In this document: piece after piece, positions 41,897 to 50,601 of the stretch
Numbering within the stretch: position 1 is the first letter of the stretch
Layout: each line of letters begins with the position of its first letter
Assembly: GCA_027577595.1 (NCBI GenBank)
Contig: JANBRJ010000019.1
Coordinates: 159,977-223,976, forward strand
DNA: 64,000 nt
Reading direction: 5' to 3'
Source: Coemansia sp. RSA 487
Lineage: Eukaryota; Kickxellomycota; Kickxellomycetes; Kickxellales; Kickxellaceae
Position numbers and translations under genes: made by a program
Notes under the pieces: generated by a model
Told to the model about the DNA's origin: nothing
Database searches by the model: none
Seen by the model: only the letters and a program-made list of their open reading frames with translations

Positions 41897-44139
41897 ATGG
41901 TAAGCTAATTTGCAATATAGTATGTTTCTATTTCGAAATTCAGGTCCATGTTTACTTTGCATGGCGTATACTAAATACACTGCTCTGCGTTGCGCTGGCG
42001 CCTTGTGTGTTTTGCTTTGTTTTGTTTTATAACGAATAGGTGGTGACTGCTGCGGACTACGCGCACTCCGACGAGGAGATCGATATCGAGATGTTTGACT
42101 CGGACGTCGAGTTAAGTAAGGTCACCAGAACGTCTCAAAGCCCAAAAATAACATACGAGTCGGACAGCGATTTTGAAGATCACAAGCCTAAGCGTGGTAC
42201 ATCAGTAAAGCGCAGTAGCACTCGCGGCCGTGGTCGTGGTAGAGGACGTGGCGGCGTTAGCAGCAGCGCTGCGAAAAGAAAAGCCGCAGATGCCACAACA
42301 GACGAAAACGTTGCCGAAGACGAGTTTGATATCCAGTCCACGCCCAAGCCTAGACGCGGTCGCCCGCCGAGGGAAGGCAAACCCGCAGCATCAAAGCCCA
42401 AGGCTGGCCGCGGAAGGAAAAAGACGACTGTTTCCAGAGACATAAGCGATGACGAAGATGATGGCGACTATAGCCTTAGTGCAAGGGCAGCAACTAAGCG
42501 CTCTGCGGGCGCAAAGGGAAAGGCCCGACAAACCACACTTGATGATATCAGCCTGCCGATCAAAGAGCCTGTGTATGACCCGGCCAAAACCAAGGCGCTG
42601 GCCGAGCAGTATCCAGATCATTACTGGAACCAGCTGGTTGCCCCCAAAGCTACATCCGACCGTATCGACCTCATCGATGAGGAGAATCAGCTAGAGCTGT
42701 TGCCGTATAACATTAGCGATCAGATGGCAATGACTGGTATATCGATTTCCCCCGACGGCACAATGCTTGCGACCTTTGGCAGCACTGGCCAGGTCAATGT
42801 GTGGGACACCGAGACGTTTGAATGCCTGACCAGTTTGCGTGACATGAGCGAGCCCAACATCGACGAGTTTTTCGTTGGCCAGTTTACACCCAATTCCGAG
42901 TATCTTATTGTCGGCGGCAAGTTGAAGGACCGCAAGAGATGGTCAGAGGCCGACGAAGACAACCACATTCTGCCGTGCCCCCTAAAAATATTCAACGTCT
43001 TGACCGGAGAAGTAGTTGCACGCCTTGAGGGCCACTCAGAGGAGATTCTGTGTCTAAAGAGCGTCGTTTACAACGGCGAAAACTACTATGTTACCACTAG
43101 CCAGGACGGCTACATCCGGCGCTGGCATATGGACTCGGACTGGGTTGTGCTGCTGGACTCCAAGGAGGTCGAGGATGGCGTTACATGCATGGCATTTACA
43201 GTTTCCTTTGTGCCAAACACCGGAAACCGATTCTTTGTGGCATCGACTGACGACCATGTCACGCTCATGGATCTCGAGCGCTGCGCCATTGTGCAGCGCT
43301 TCGATCCCATTTACTCGTCGTACTGTGACTGCGGAAAGTTTGTTGAGCTTGTTGAGCAGCCTGTGGTCCAAGAAATACAACCAGCCGCTTCCACCAGTGG
43401 TGATGCCAGTGACAATGCCGATGCTGCTGCGGGTGAAGGCTCTAGTGATCCAGCAAGCGATAATACAGTGCCAGCAGCTAGCACCTTTGCCACGGAGCCA
43501 AGCACGCCATACGCGTACTTTATTACTCGAGGCGTTGAGCTTCTTGATGCTGAAAACAACACTGTTTCGTCGCGTCCAAACACATGCACGCTGCACCGCC
43601 TTGTATATCCGACAGACCCCGACGGAAAATTCGAGCTGCAAGAGATCAGGCGGTACTACCACGACGAGTATTTGTCCAACTCGTGGTTGATCCGGATTAC
43701 ATCCAACGGGCGCTACCTGCTTGCACCAACTTTGAATGGCCAGGTCTTTGTGTTTAGCATTGCAACTGGCCATGTCACTGGTATCTTGCGTGACCATGAC
43801 ACTATCGAGGTGCGTGACTGCAAATTCCACCCAACAAAGAACCTTTTATTCACTTGCAGCGACGATGGGACTGTGAAGGTGTACCGGAGTGTTTTCAAGC
43901 CTAAACAGCAGCAGAAGGAGGAGGACACTTGTGCAAACCTCGCCGCTCCCAACGAGGTGGAGGCCGTGGGCGTCGACGGAGCAGATGGCCAACAAAAAGC
44001 GCTTCAGGACAGCGTAGAGCCCGAGTCTCCGCAGACCGTGGCGGTTTCGCCGCTGGCTTCTTTAAAGGAGGGAATAGAAACGTTGGCAGTCCGCGAGGTT
44101 GACGAAGTCCATGGCAAAGATGTTGCTGAAAGCAGCTGA
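41897..44139 (+). CDS. WD40-repeat protein with AT-hook-like N-terminus; ATG-only first exon
   Basis: The long reading from 42040 (GTG GTG ACT) has no ATG at its start and is preceded by an acceptor (CGAATAG). Upstream, GAAATG followed directly by GTAAGC offers a first exon (41897-41899) consisting of the start codon, and TACTAAA in the 140-nt intron is a good branch site. The spliced protein has 700 residues: acidic segments, an RG-rich block (RGRGRGRGRGG), AT-hook-like PRRGRPPREG and a basic stretch, then WD40 repeats (SISPDGTMLATFGSTGQVNVWD; LLFTCSDDGTVKVYRS) with an acidic disordered insertion at about 450-490. A nuclear, chromatin-linked role is my inference. I do not recognise the orthologue. 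Confidence 0.7.
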
Positions 44140-44254
44140 GCTGCTCTATATCCATTTGATTTGGCATCTGTTCCTTTAAACCTGTTTGCATAAGAAGGAA
44201 TCTTTATTTTTTTCTTTGAACTAAATGCTTCTTGAACACTTTGCTGCTGGGTGG

Positions 44255-44271
44255 TATATATATATATATAT
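44255..44271. repeat. TA dinucleotide tract
   Basis: Eight TA units between the convergent WD40 and EAF genes. Confidence 0.9.
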
Positions 44272-44342
44272 TAAGAAGAGTATGTTACAGATGAAGTAAA
44301 AAAAAAAGGTAAAAAAACTCGCACTAACGCATGGCATGAGTT

Positions 44343-45659
44343 TCAGCTGCCTTGCAAGCTCTGGGTCAGGTCAAAATCCAGATCCTCAAACTCATCAGGC
44401 GTCTCTGTATCATGTTCGGTAGATGCACGCGCATTGCCAGACATGTTGTGACCAGAAGCGACGCTTGCTGGCGAAGTTTGGCTCGGCAGGCTCTGCTGGC
44501 CGTTTGCACTGCTGCCTTGACCTTCTGGCTGGTGAAACGTGTTGGGCGACGAGGTGAACGAGTCCCCAAAAAGAGTATCGTCTACTCCACCACCTCTGTT
44601 AGCACCCATCGACGTAATATTAGGACTGCCAACATCCTCAAACTCAAAGTCGTCATCTGCTGCCGACCCGCTTCCATGGCCAGTCAGGTTTCCAACGCTG
44701 CCACCACCAAGCTCTGCAAATGGCTCGATTTCTTCAAACAGCATTTCATCGTCGTCAGCCACTGAACTCTTCGTGTTGCGGCGTTCATCTGGACCGGTGC
44801 CGTCATCTCCCAAGAGCTGCACATTGTCAACTTCTTCAAACTCGTCGTCGTCGCTGGCAGCCTCTTCAAAAAGCTCGTCATCCAGGTTTTCGGCCAACTC
44901 CATGCTGAGCTGCTCGTCCGGGTTCTCCTGTGTGCGTGCAGAACCGCTTCGACTCGGCCCCTCATCGCCTGATGTTGCTACTGTCGCCTCGTCAAAGTCA
45001 CTATCATCGTCAAGCATCCCTTCGAGCTCCTTTGCCAGCTCTTCTTCCGCAGCCTCATCAATCGTCGGCTCGCGCCTCACACCACCCATCGGCCCCGGCT
45101 TGCTCTTTTTCCTTTCTGCCTTTGAGGGGCCGCGTTGGTTAGTGGGCAATGCCAGAGAGCCAGCAGCAGGCGCGCCAGACGGATTCACACTGATTTGGGA
45201 GCTCGACTTTATCGACGCATTAGACGCCAGCCTCTCAACAACAAACGCCCTGTTTTCGGCGTCGTATATCAATACACAGTCGATCTCTTCACTATCACCC
45301 GCACCGTTGTCATCGTCAGTATGCGAAATGTTCACATAATCTCCTTCATACGTACACACGGTCTTTTGGTCGTGCGCGTCAGCCTCAAAAATGGCTGGCC
45401 GCATTCCCTTGCTGCTCGAACTGTCCTTGCCTGGAAGGGAAAACAACCGAGCACGCAGGCTGGGCTCGGTTTCGAGGGTCTCCCGGCAAATCTTTGTTGT
45501 TGTGCGTGGTAGATTCCGTGAAACAAGATGGAACCCGAAATCCTCATTGCCGCTGCCAGCTAAATCGTCTGCTCCATCGCTGCCGCTCGCCGTACTCTTT
45601 TGCAGACTCGTTCCTAGGCAAAGCTGGTACGTTATTTGTTGGTCCAAGTTTATGGACAT
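44343..45659 (-). CDS. ELL-associated factor (EAF) family transcription elongation protein
   Basis: The 438-residue protein has the EAF N-terminal domain in its first 150 residues: TYEGDYVNISHTDDD, then IDCVLIYDAENRAFVVERL, matching the EAF motifs for DYHLK...VDCVLIYD...FTLERL. The rest is acidic and Ser-rich with repeated DDD/FEE patches (ELFEEAASDDDEFEEVD; DDDEMLFEEIEPFAELG), the expected transactivation-like tail. EAF binds ELL and stimulates RNA polymerase II elongation. The ATG at 45659 gives MSINLDQQITYQL; the upstream reading comes from leader sequence. Converges on the WD40 gene. Confidence 0.88.
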   Translation of the reverse strand: MSINLDQQITYQLCLGTSLQKSTASGSDGADDLAGSGNEDFGFHLVSRNLPRTTTKICRETLETEPSLRARLFSLPGKDSSSSKGMRPAIFEADAHDQKTVCTYEGDYVNISHTDDDNGAGDSEEIDCVLIYDAENRAFVVERLASNASIKSSSQISVNPSGAPAAGSLALPTNQRGPSKAERKKSKPGPMGGVRREPTIDEAAEEELAKELEGMLDDDSDFDEATVATSGDEGPSRSGSARTQENPDEQLSMELAENLDDELFEEAASDDDEFEEVDNVQLLGDDGTGPDERRNTKSSVADDDEMLFEEIEPFAELGGGSVGNLTGHGSGSAADDDFEFEDVGSPNITSMGANRGGGVDDTLFGDSFTSSPNTFHQPEGQGSSANGQQSLPSQTSPASVASGHNMSGNARASTEHDTETPDEFEDLDFDLTQSLQGS

Positions 45660-46003
45660 TTCTTGTAAATGCGCTAATAGTAAAAAAAACTTGCAGATAG
45701 TAGTCGAATCAAGATAGAGGAAGGAGTAAAGGAGGTTTGAAATCTTCACCTCAAAGAATGCAGAAAGAAGCATAGAAATACGTTTTGACTATAAAAAGCT
45801 CGGAAATCCAAGCGTCTTCACAAAGCCGCAAACAGTCACATGCTTTGTAATGCCTTTCCCACCATCCTCTTTGCAAGCAAAGGCACCAGTAGAATATAAA
45901 TACAGCTAAAGAGTAAAACGGTTTTTCTGCTGCGCACAAAAACTGGCCATTGTTTTCAGAACTCCTTTTTGCATCTTCTTGTTCTCTATCTGTTTCTGGT
46001 AAT
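45660..46003. other. Intergenic, divergent promoter EAF/RAD51D-like
   Basis: A 344-bp divergent promoter with nothing further recognised. Confidence 0.5.
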
Positions 46004-47179
46004 ATGCCTTATTTAGAATCTGCACAGTATATAAGACAGTGGGTGGAAGACCACCAGCCAAGTCAGAATTCTGGCACCGAAGCATTTCCATTCGATAAGT
46101 GCCTGACTGCGCTAAAGAATATTGGTATACATACGGACTATGACCTGGTTGTTCGGTTCGATGTGTTGCCAGACACGCCAGTTCCGCTCCATCGCCACAT
46201 AAAAGCCCTTCGCATGGCTGTGCTCGAGCATTCTGCTAGTCCTGGACAAACTGCAATGGATATACTCGGTTGCACAAGTAAAGACGTATTATATGAGAAT
46301 AGATATCCATCACATATCAAAAGCGGGATAAATGACCTGGATGATCTCCTGGATGGCGGGTTGCGCATAGGACATGTAACTGAACTATGTGGCAAAAGCG
46401 GTTCGGGAAAGACTCAGCTGGCAATCGAGTTTGCTGTTTCGCATCTAGTTTCAACAAACGCGCAAGCTTGCGATTCAAAGGTCTACTATCTGCAGTCGAG
46501 TCCACTACCGTTGTGGAGGGTGGAAGACGTCCTAAAGGCTCGACTACTTAGCTGTGGCTCGTCAGATAGCAGCCTGTTGTTTCAAAAGGCAATGGAGCGC
46601 CTTGTTATTGTTGACTGTTACAACAACGACTCGTTGCTTTCATTTCTGTACAGCTACTCGGCTAGGCTGAACTGTGCTAGCAATGACTCTGAGAATGGAA
46701 CGAGTATGGATCTTGCCATCATTGACAGTGTTCGTCCGCTTGTTATAAATGCCTCAGACGCATATAACAACAGGTACATTCTGATCCACGCAATAAGAAC
46801 AGCTCTACGCAGCATCTGTGCTTTGCGATCTTCACGCTGTGTTACTGTTCTCATTACAAATGGCATATCGCAGCGCGGACCATCTGAACCAAATAACCAC
46901 AGTGAATCTAGCCAACCCGGAACAACCCCTATATGGCCACTGAATATCCAGCCAAGCCTCGGTGCCTCGTGGGCCCAGATAAGCCATACGCACGTGCTTG
47001 TGAGTGGTCCAGAGGATTACTTGTTACAAGAAGCCAGAAGTGCGGATGACTTTGGCGGACAGGGAACAAGATCAGAAGATGGCTTTGTGGACACCAGTAA
47101 ACATCGCAAGACAAGAGCAATGTTATTAAAATCCACACATTTGCCTGCAGGGAAATCGTGCACGTTCTCGATAATATAA
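46004..47179 (+). CDS. RAD51 paralogue, RAD51D-like
   Basis: The 391-residue protein has the RecA-type ATPase core: INDLDDLLDGGLRIGHVTELCGKSGSGKTQLAIEF with Walker A GKSGSGKT, then a Walker B-like LAIIDSVRPLV. PSLGASWAQISHTHVLVSG matches the RAD51D segment PALGRSWSFVPSTRILLD. The N-terminal about 100 residues are helical, as in RAD51D, and lack the DNA-binding helix-hairpin-helix of RAD51 itself. Such paralogues help RAD51 filament loading in homologous recombination. RAD51D is the closest match I can see; Rad55/XRCC-type alternatives are less good. ATG at 46004; upstream reading starts at TTG. Confidence 0.82.
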   Translation: MPYLESAQYIRQWVEDHQPSQNSGTEAFPFDKCLTALKNIGIHTDYDLVVRFDVLPDTPVPLHRHIKALRMAVLEHSASPGQTAMDILGCTSKDVLYENRYPSHIKSGINDLDDLLDGGLRIGHVTELCGKSGSGKTQLAIEFAVSHLVSTNAQACDSKVYYLQSSPLPLWRVEDVLKARLLSCGSSDSSLLFQKAMERLVIVDCYNNDSLLSFLYSYSARLNCASNDSENGTSMDLAIIDSVRPLVINASDAYNNRYILIHAIRTALRSICALRSSRCVTVLITNGISQRGPSEPNNHSESSQPGTTPIWPLNIQPSLGASWAQISHTHVLVSGPEDYLLQEARSADDFGGQGTRSEDGFVDTSKHRKTRAMLLKSTHLPAGKSCTFSII

Positions 47180-47257
47180 ATTCCGACCCAAAATCGACCA
47201 AATTGATAATGAAATAGAATTTACTGGACATTTAATGATTTCATTGCTGATGTGTGT

Positions 47258-49726
47258 CTAACAGTCGACGCCTGCGCGAGGCCTTTCAGAATTCGGGGAC
47301 GCGCAGCTGGCCGTGATAGCGTCTTCTGTCATAAACGGTGCCGTTGGAAAGAAAAGACAGCGGCGAGGAACCATGCCCAAGTCGCTCCCACGGCTAACAT
47401 TCATCGCCAGGACCCACCCATCGGCAAATTCGCCAAAGACGTACATGCGATCGCCGCGCTCAACGACCAGCTCGTCGGGAAGCACAGGGACATGTGGCTC
47501 GACAGTACGCAACGGTCCCAGCGGCGGCTTATGGCGGACCGCTAGCTGGTAATTATCCGAAATGCTTTCGATACTGTCAGTCAACAACTGCTCACTTTTC
47601 CGCTTGTTTTCAGCTTCCTGCCTATCGTTGCCAGAGTCGGAAGAATTGGCGTCCTGAAACTGCTCCTTTTGTCGCGAACTTTTGCCTTTCTGGCCGTCTT
47701 TTTGATGCAGTGGCGGCTGGTTGCGGAACATTGCACGCAGGGACAGGCTGCTGTTGTGGTCGGTGGAGCGGCTGCTCTTCCTACCGACATTCTTAGTATC
47801 CTTAGCTGGGCTGGATGCCCTCTCGCGCTTTGTCGAGCCACGCACGAGCTTGCGCGGCTTTTGTTGCAGCCCCTGAGGACTATCGCTCTTGGGTGCGCTC
47901 ATTCCTGGATTAACCGAAGACGTGTCAAGAAGCATGTTTCGCTGCTTCGTGTTGCTGCTGGCCACCAATGTCGGCTCGTTTTTGTTTGCAGCTCCACGCT
48001 CCCTGCTGTATCTGGCGGCACCTTCCTTGTTTCTGTCTGACATGTAGAGTCGTGTCTCTGGTGCCTTGCTCTCCAGGTTGGTAATACCGTGTCGGTGGTG
48101 CTCGGACGATGGCAACACGACTCTTGCAGGCTCGCGCAAGGCATAGATGCACTTGTTCGCCGAGCTTCCTTCAGACTCATTCCTGGGCTCTATCCGCCTG
48201 GTGCCGTTGTTCGCATCTGGCTCTTTTGTATATGCCTTTGCGAAGCCTGGCGGTATCGGGGGGCGCATGTGTGCTTGTTTTTCCACGTTGGCCGTACCGG
48301 AGGAGCCACGGCCTGCACACTTTGCCTTCATGCTCTTTGTGCGGTATTCTATGTATGATTGGTCCATTTTCTCGGTGGCATATCTATCCTGCTCGTCAAT
48401 GTGGATAATGCGCTTGTGCTCGGTGTGTTTGTTGTGCGAAGCGGGATTGTTTTGCGAGGTCTGAAGCAGGTACATGGTAATGGCCGCACTGTTACTATTC
48501 CGGAAGGCCTTTTGGGCGTTGTTTGCTGGTTTGTTGTGGCGATTGGCGATGTCGGTACCAGAGTCAGGTACATACCGCTGGTGTTTCTCGCCGACTCCGG
48601 GCTGCCTGTGCTGGTAGCTATCTTCATTGGACGACAAGCTCTGTTTTGACGATGGTCCAGAGCTAACGGCCGCGCCACGCGTCAGATTGGAGGAGCTGCT
48701 GTCGCTTCCGTTGCTGCCTCGCGCTGACCTCAGCTTTTGCTTTCTGCGGTGACGCATGAAGAGATAGAATGGCATCGCAAGAGCGAAGACCAAACCGATG
48801 ATGATCAGACAAATGAAGCCGTCTGCGAGCTTGTATGGCTTGTTTCCCTGCAAATTGTTGCCATTGCCGTTTGTAATCCGCTTCTCACTCGGGTTTATGG
48901 AGTAGACTGGGAAGCTAGCGCTCATCTTGTGGGTTGTGGAGCTTGTCGATATGCTCTCTGAAGCATACGCGCTTTCTTTGTGGTAGTTGAGCGTCGGCGC
49001 TGGAGTTATCGCGTGAGCGTACGTTGGCGCTGCGTTTATTAGGCTTTGCGCATTCGAGATCCTAAGCTGGATGCCTGACCGCGATAGTACTGAAGCCAAG
49101 CCTTGCTGGTTGTTTACCGGTGGCGGCGACGGAATTGTGGATTTGCCGATGGCCTCGTTTTGAGGAATCTGCGACCCTACAACAACAACAGTCTCCGTCT
49201 TCGTATGTATATGACCGTGGCTGACGTCTGAATCGGGTGGTTTTGTTGACTTTGCTACTGAAGCTGGAACCTGCGTTTGGAATATCGCTGGCGGAGGTGC
49301 CGTTTGCTGTGGATGCAGTGGCTCTAGATCTTTGTCCATGCGTAAGACACTCGAGACGGCAGGGCTGATGGTTGGCTTTAAGGACACCTTTGCGCCGACA
49401 ATGTCAAATACATATGGAGATTCCAATGCTACTTGCAGGGAAAAGCTTGTAGGCATCGGCGCGATATGGACATAAGCATTGTTGACATCCTGTGAGAGCC
49501 ATATCGGCTGTGTTAACCTTGGCACGGGTACTGCTGAAGAGACGGAATTAGCAGCGCGATCAGGAACCTGAGCCAAGCTTATTTGAATTGTTTCAGCGTG
49601 CTTGGTGTGCATGTTCGTTGGAGAATGTCCGCTTATGGACTGGATGCTAATATTTTTTATTGACGGGCTAACCGCCTGCGATGCTGCTTGTACCGCAGGT
49701 ACAACGGGTGAAGATACGGTTTGCAT
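47258..49726 (-). CDS. Single-pass membrane protein with cytoplasmic SH3 domain (Fus1-like layout)
   Basis: The 822-residue protein has a Ser/Thr/Pro-rich N-terminal region (to about 300), one transmembrane helix (DGFICLIIIGLVFALAMPFYLFM) followed by basic MRHRRKQK, a long disordered cytoplasmic part, and an SH3 domain near the C-terminus (about 750-805: DELVVERGDRMYVFGEFADGWVLAMN...LGMVPRRCLFF). N-out topology follows from the positive residues after the helix. No cleaved signal peptide is seen; either none exists, as in yeast Fus1, or a short upstream exon is missed. The layout resembles Fus1, a cell-fusion scaffold; sequence homology outside SH3 is not evident. Confidence 0.7.
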   Translation of the reverse strand: MQTVSSPVVPAVQAASQAVSPSIKNISIQSISGHSPTNMHTKHAETIQISLAQVPDRAANSVSSAVPVPRLTQPIWLSQDVNNAYVHIAPMPTSFSLQVALESPYVFDIVGAKVSLKPTISPAVSSVLRMDKDLEPLHPQQTAPPPAIFQTQVPASVAKSTKPPDSDVSHGHIHTKTETVVVVGSQIPQNEAIGKSTIPSPPPVNNQQGLASVLSRSGIQLRISNAQSLINAAPTYAHAITPAPTLNYHKESAYASESISTSSTTHKMSASFPVYSINPSEKRITNGNGNNLQGNKPYKLADGFICLIIIGLVFALAMPFYLFMRHRRKQKLRSARGSNGSDSSSSNLTRGAAVSSGPSSKQSLSSNEDSYQHRQPGVGEKHQRYVPDSGTDIANRHNKPANNAQKAFRNSNSAAITMYLLQTSQNNPASHNKHTEHKRIIHIDEQDRYATEKMDQSYIEYRTKSMKAKCAGRGSSGTANVEKQAHMRPPIPPGFAKAYTKEPDANNGTRRIEPRNESEGSSANKCIYALREPARVVLPSSEHHRHGITNLESKAPETRLYMSDRNKEGAARYSRERGAANKNEPTLVASSNTKQRNMLLDTSSVNPGMSAPKSDSPQGLQQKPRKLVRGSTKRERASSPAKDTKNVGRKSSRSTDHNSSLSLRAMFRNQPPLHQKDGQKGKSSRQKEQFQDANSSDSGNDRQEAENKRKSEQLLTDSIESISDNYQLAVRHKPPLGPLRTVEPHVPVLPDELVVERGDRMYVFGEFADGWVLAMNVSRGSDLGMVPRRCLFFPTAPFMTEDAITASCASPNSERPRAGVDC

Positions 49727-50274
49727 TAGCAAATAAGATGTGCTTGTTTAACAATGAATGACAATATCAAGTTGAGCTTTGAATGTGCAATATATGCTAG
49801 ACATGTAGTAAATGGAAAAGTGTAAATTTTTCTAGTAAATGAAACCAAAAGTTGCAATATCCTGGAGGCCAAGGAGAGAAGCACAAAGGCCTTGATAAAC
49901 AAACAGTCTAATTTCCAGCGTTTGTATCGCTCTATTTCCAGACTGAGCAGCATGCTGAAAATAGCTGTTGTTAAACTAAGATATTTTGGTTTGCGCAACA
50001 AGGCTTTATTTTCCAGATCATCCATCTTTATCGAGATCCATTGTTTCAATCACTGCTTTCCTCTCAACTATAGGGCATAAAACAAGTGCATTATTTTTAG
50101 CCGTCGCCGTTGCAATGTGGAGGCTGCAAGATTTAACCTTTATTTCTAAATACTGATCTTCTTGTGGACGCAGTAGCAAACACAGCCCATTTACACCGCA
50201 GGAAAGCTGTTACTGCGACAAAAACCATTCAACCTACCATGATCAATAGTACATCGAGAAGCTGAACCGAATTA
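49727..50274. other. Flank left of the transposon
   Basis: This is the promoter side of the SH3 protein up to the left end of the transposon. In Fanzor orientation the bases just beyond the element (minus strand from 50274, TAATTCGGTTCAG) would form the guide part of an OMEGA-type RNA. No gene recognised. Confidence 0.5.
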
Positions 50275-50420
50275 CAGTGTTTTGCAAAACTAGCTGCTTC
50301 GAATAAGAAGGATATATGCGCGTCGAATGGTGAAAGGTTTGCAGTGGCAATAATGCATTTTGCGTTCCAACAAAAAGTTGTTTGCGCAGGCGTGGCATAT
50401 GCGTCGGTGCAAAGCAGGAA
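50275..50420 (+). repeat. Left terminal inverted repeat
   Basis: Starts CAGTGTTTTGCAAAAC and aligns to the reverse complement of the right end at roughly 80 percent identity over about 110 bp, then more weakly to about 145 bp. A 23-bp perfect block lies at 50326-50348. GTTTTGCAAAAC at 50278-50289 is a perfect palindrome. Confidence 0.85.
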
Positions 50421-50601
50421 AACACAAAAGAGAAAACACCAATTATTAGTACTGTTGTCTAGAGGCAGCCACAGATGTTTATTCCTTCAGCTCTCGTTTG
50501 AGCACCTACCTGCAAAAGAGACTGCATCCTATCATAGAACCAGAGTTTCTAGAACTAGGATTTGCCGCGGCTATAACCTTGGCTGAATTTCGTGGTGGCT
50601 G
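50275..50601 (-). ncRNA. Predicted Fanzor guide-RNA scaffold region (fRNA/omega RNA)
   Basis: From the Fanzor stop codon to the transposon end there are 327 bp of non-coding DNA on the minus strand. In TnpB and in studied Fanzor elements the guide RNA is made from such a 3' segment running through the transposon end, and the guide is the adjoining flank. Short inverted repeats (GTTCTAGAAAC near 50547; CAAC-T5-GTTG near 50375; GTTTTGCAAAAC at the end) could form stems. This is a prediction from position only. Confidence 0.4.

Noticed and set aside
1082-45659. Functional cluster of elongation factors (cyclin K-type, CDK9/Bur1-type, EAF)
   Set aside because: They are tens of kilobases apart with unrelated genes between, on mixed strands; chance proximity is the simpler view.
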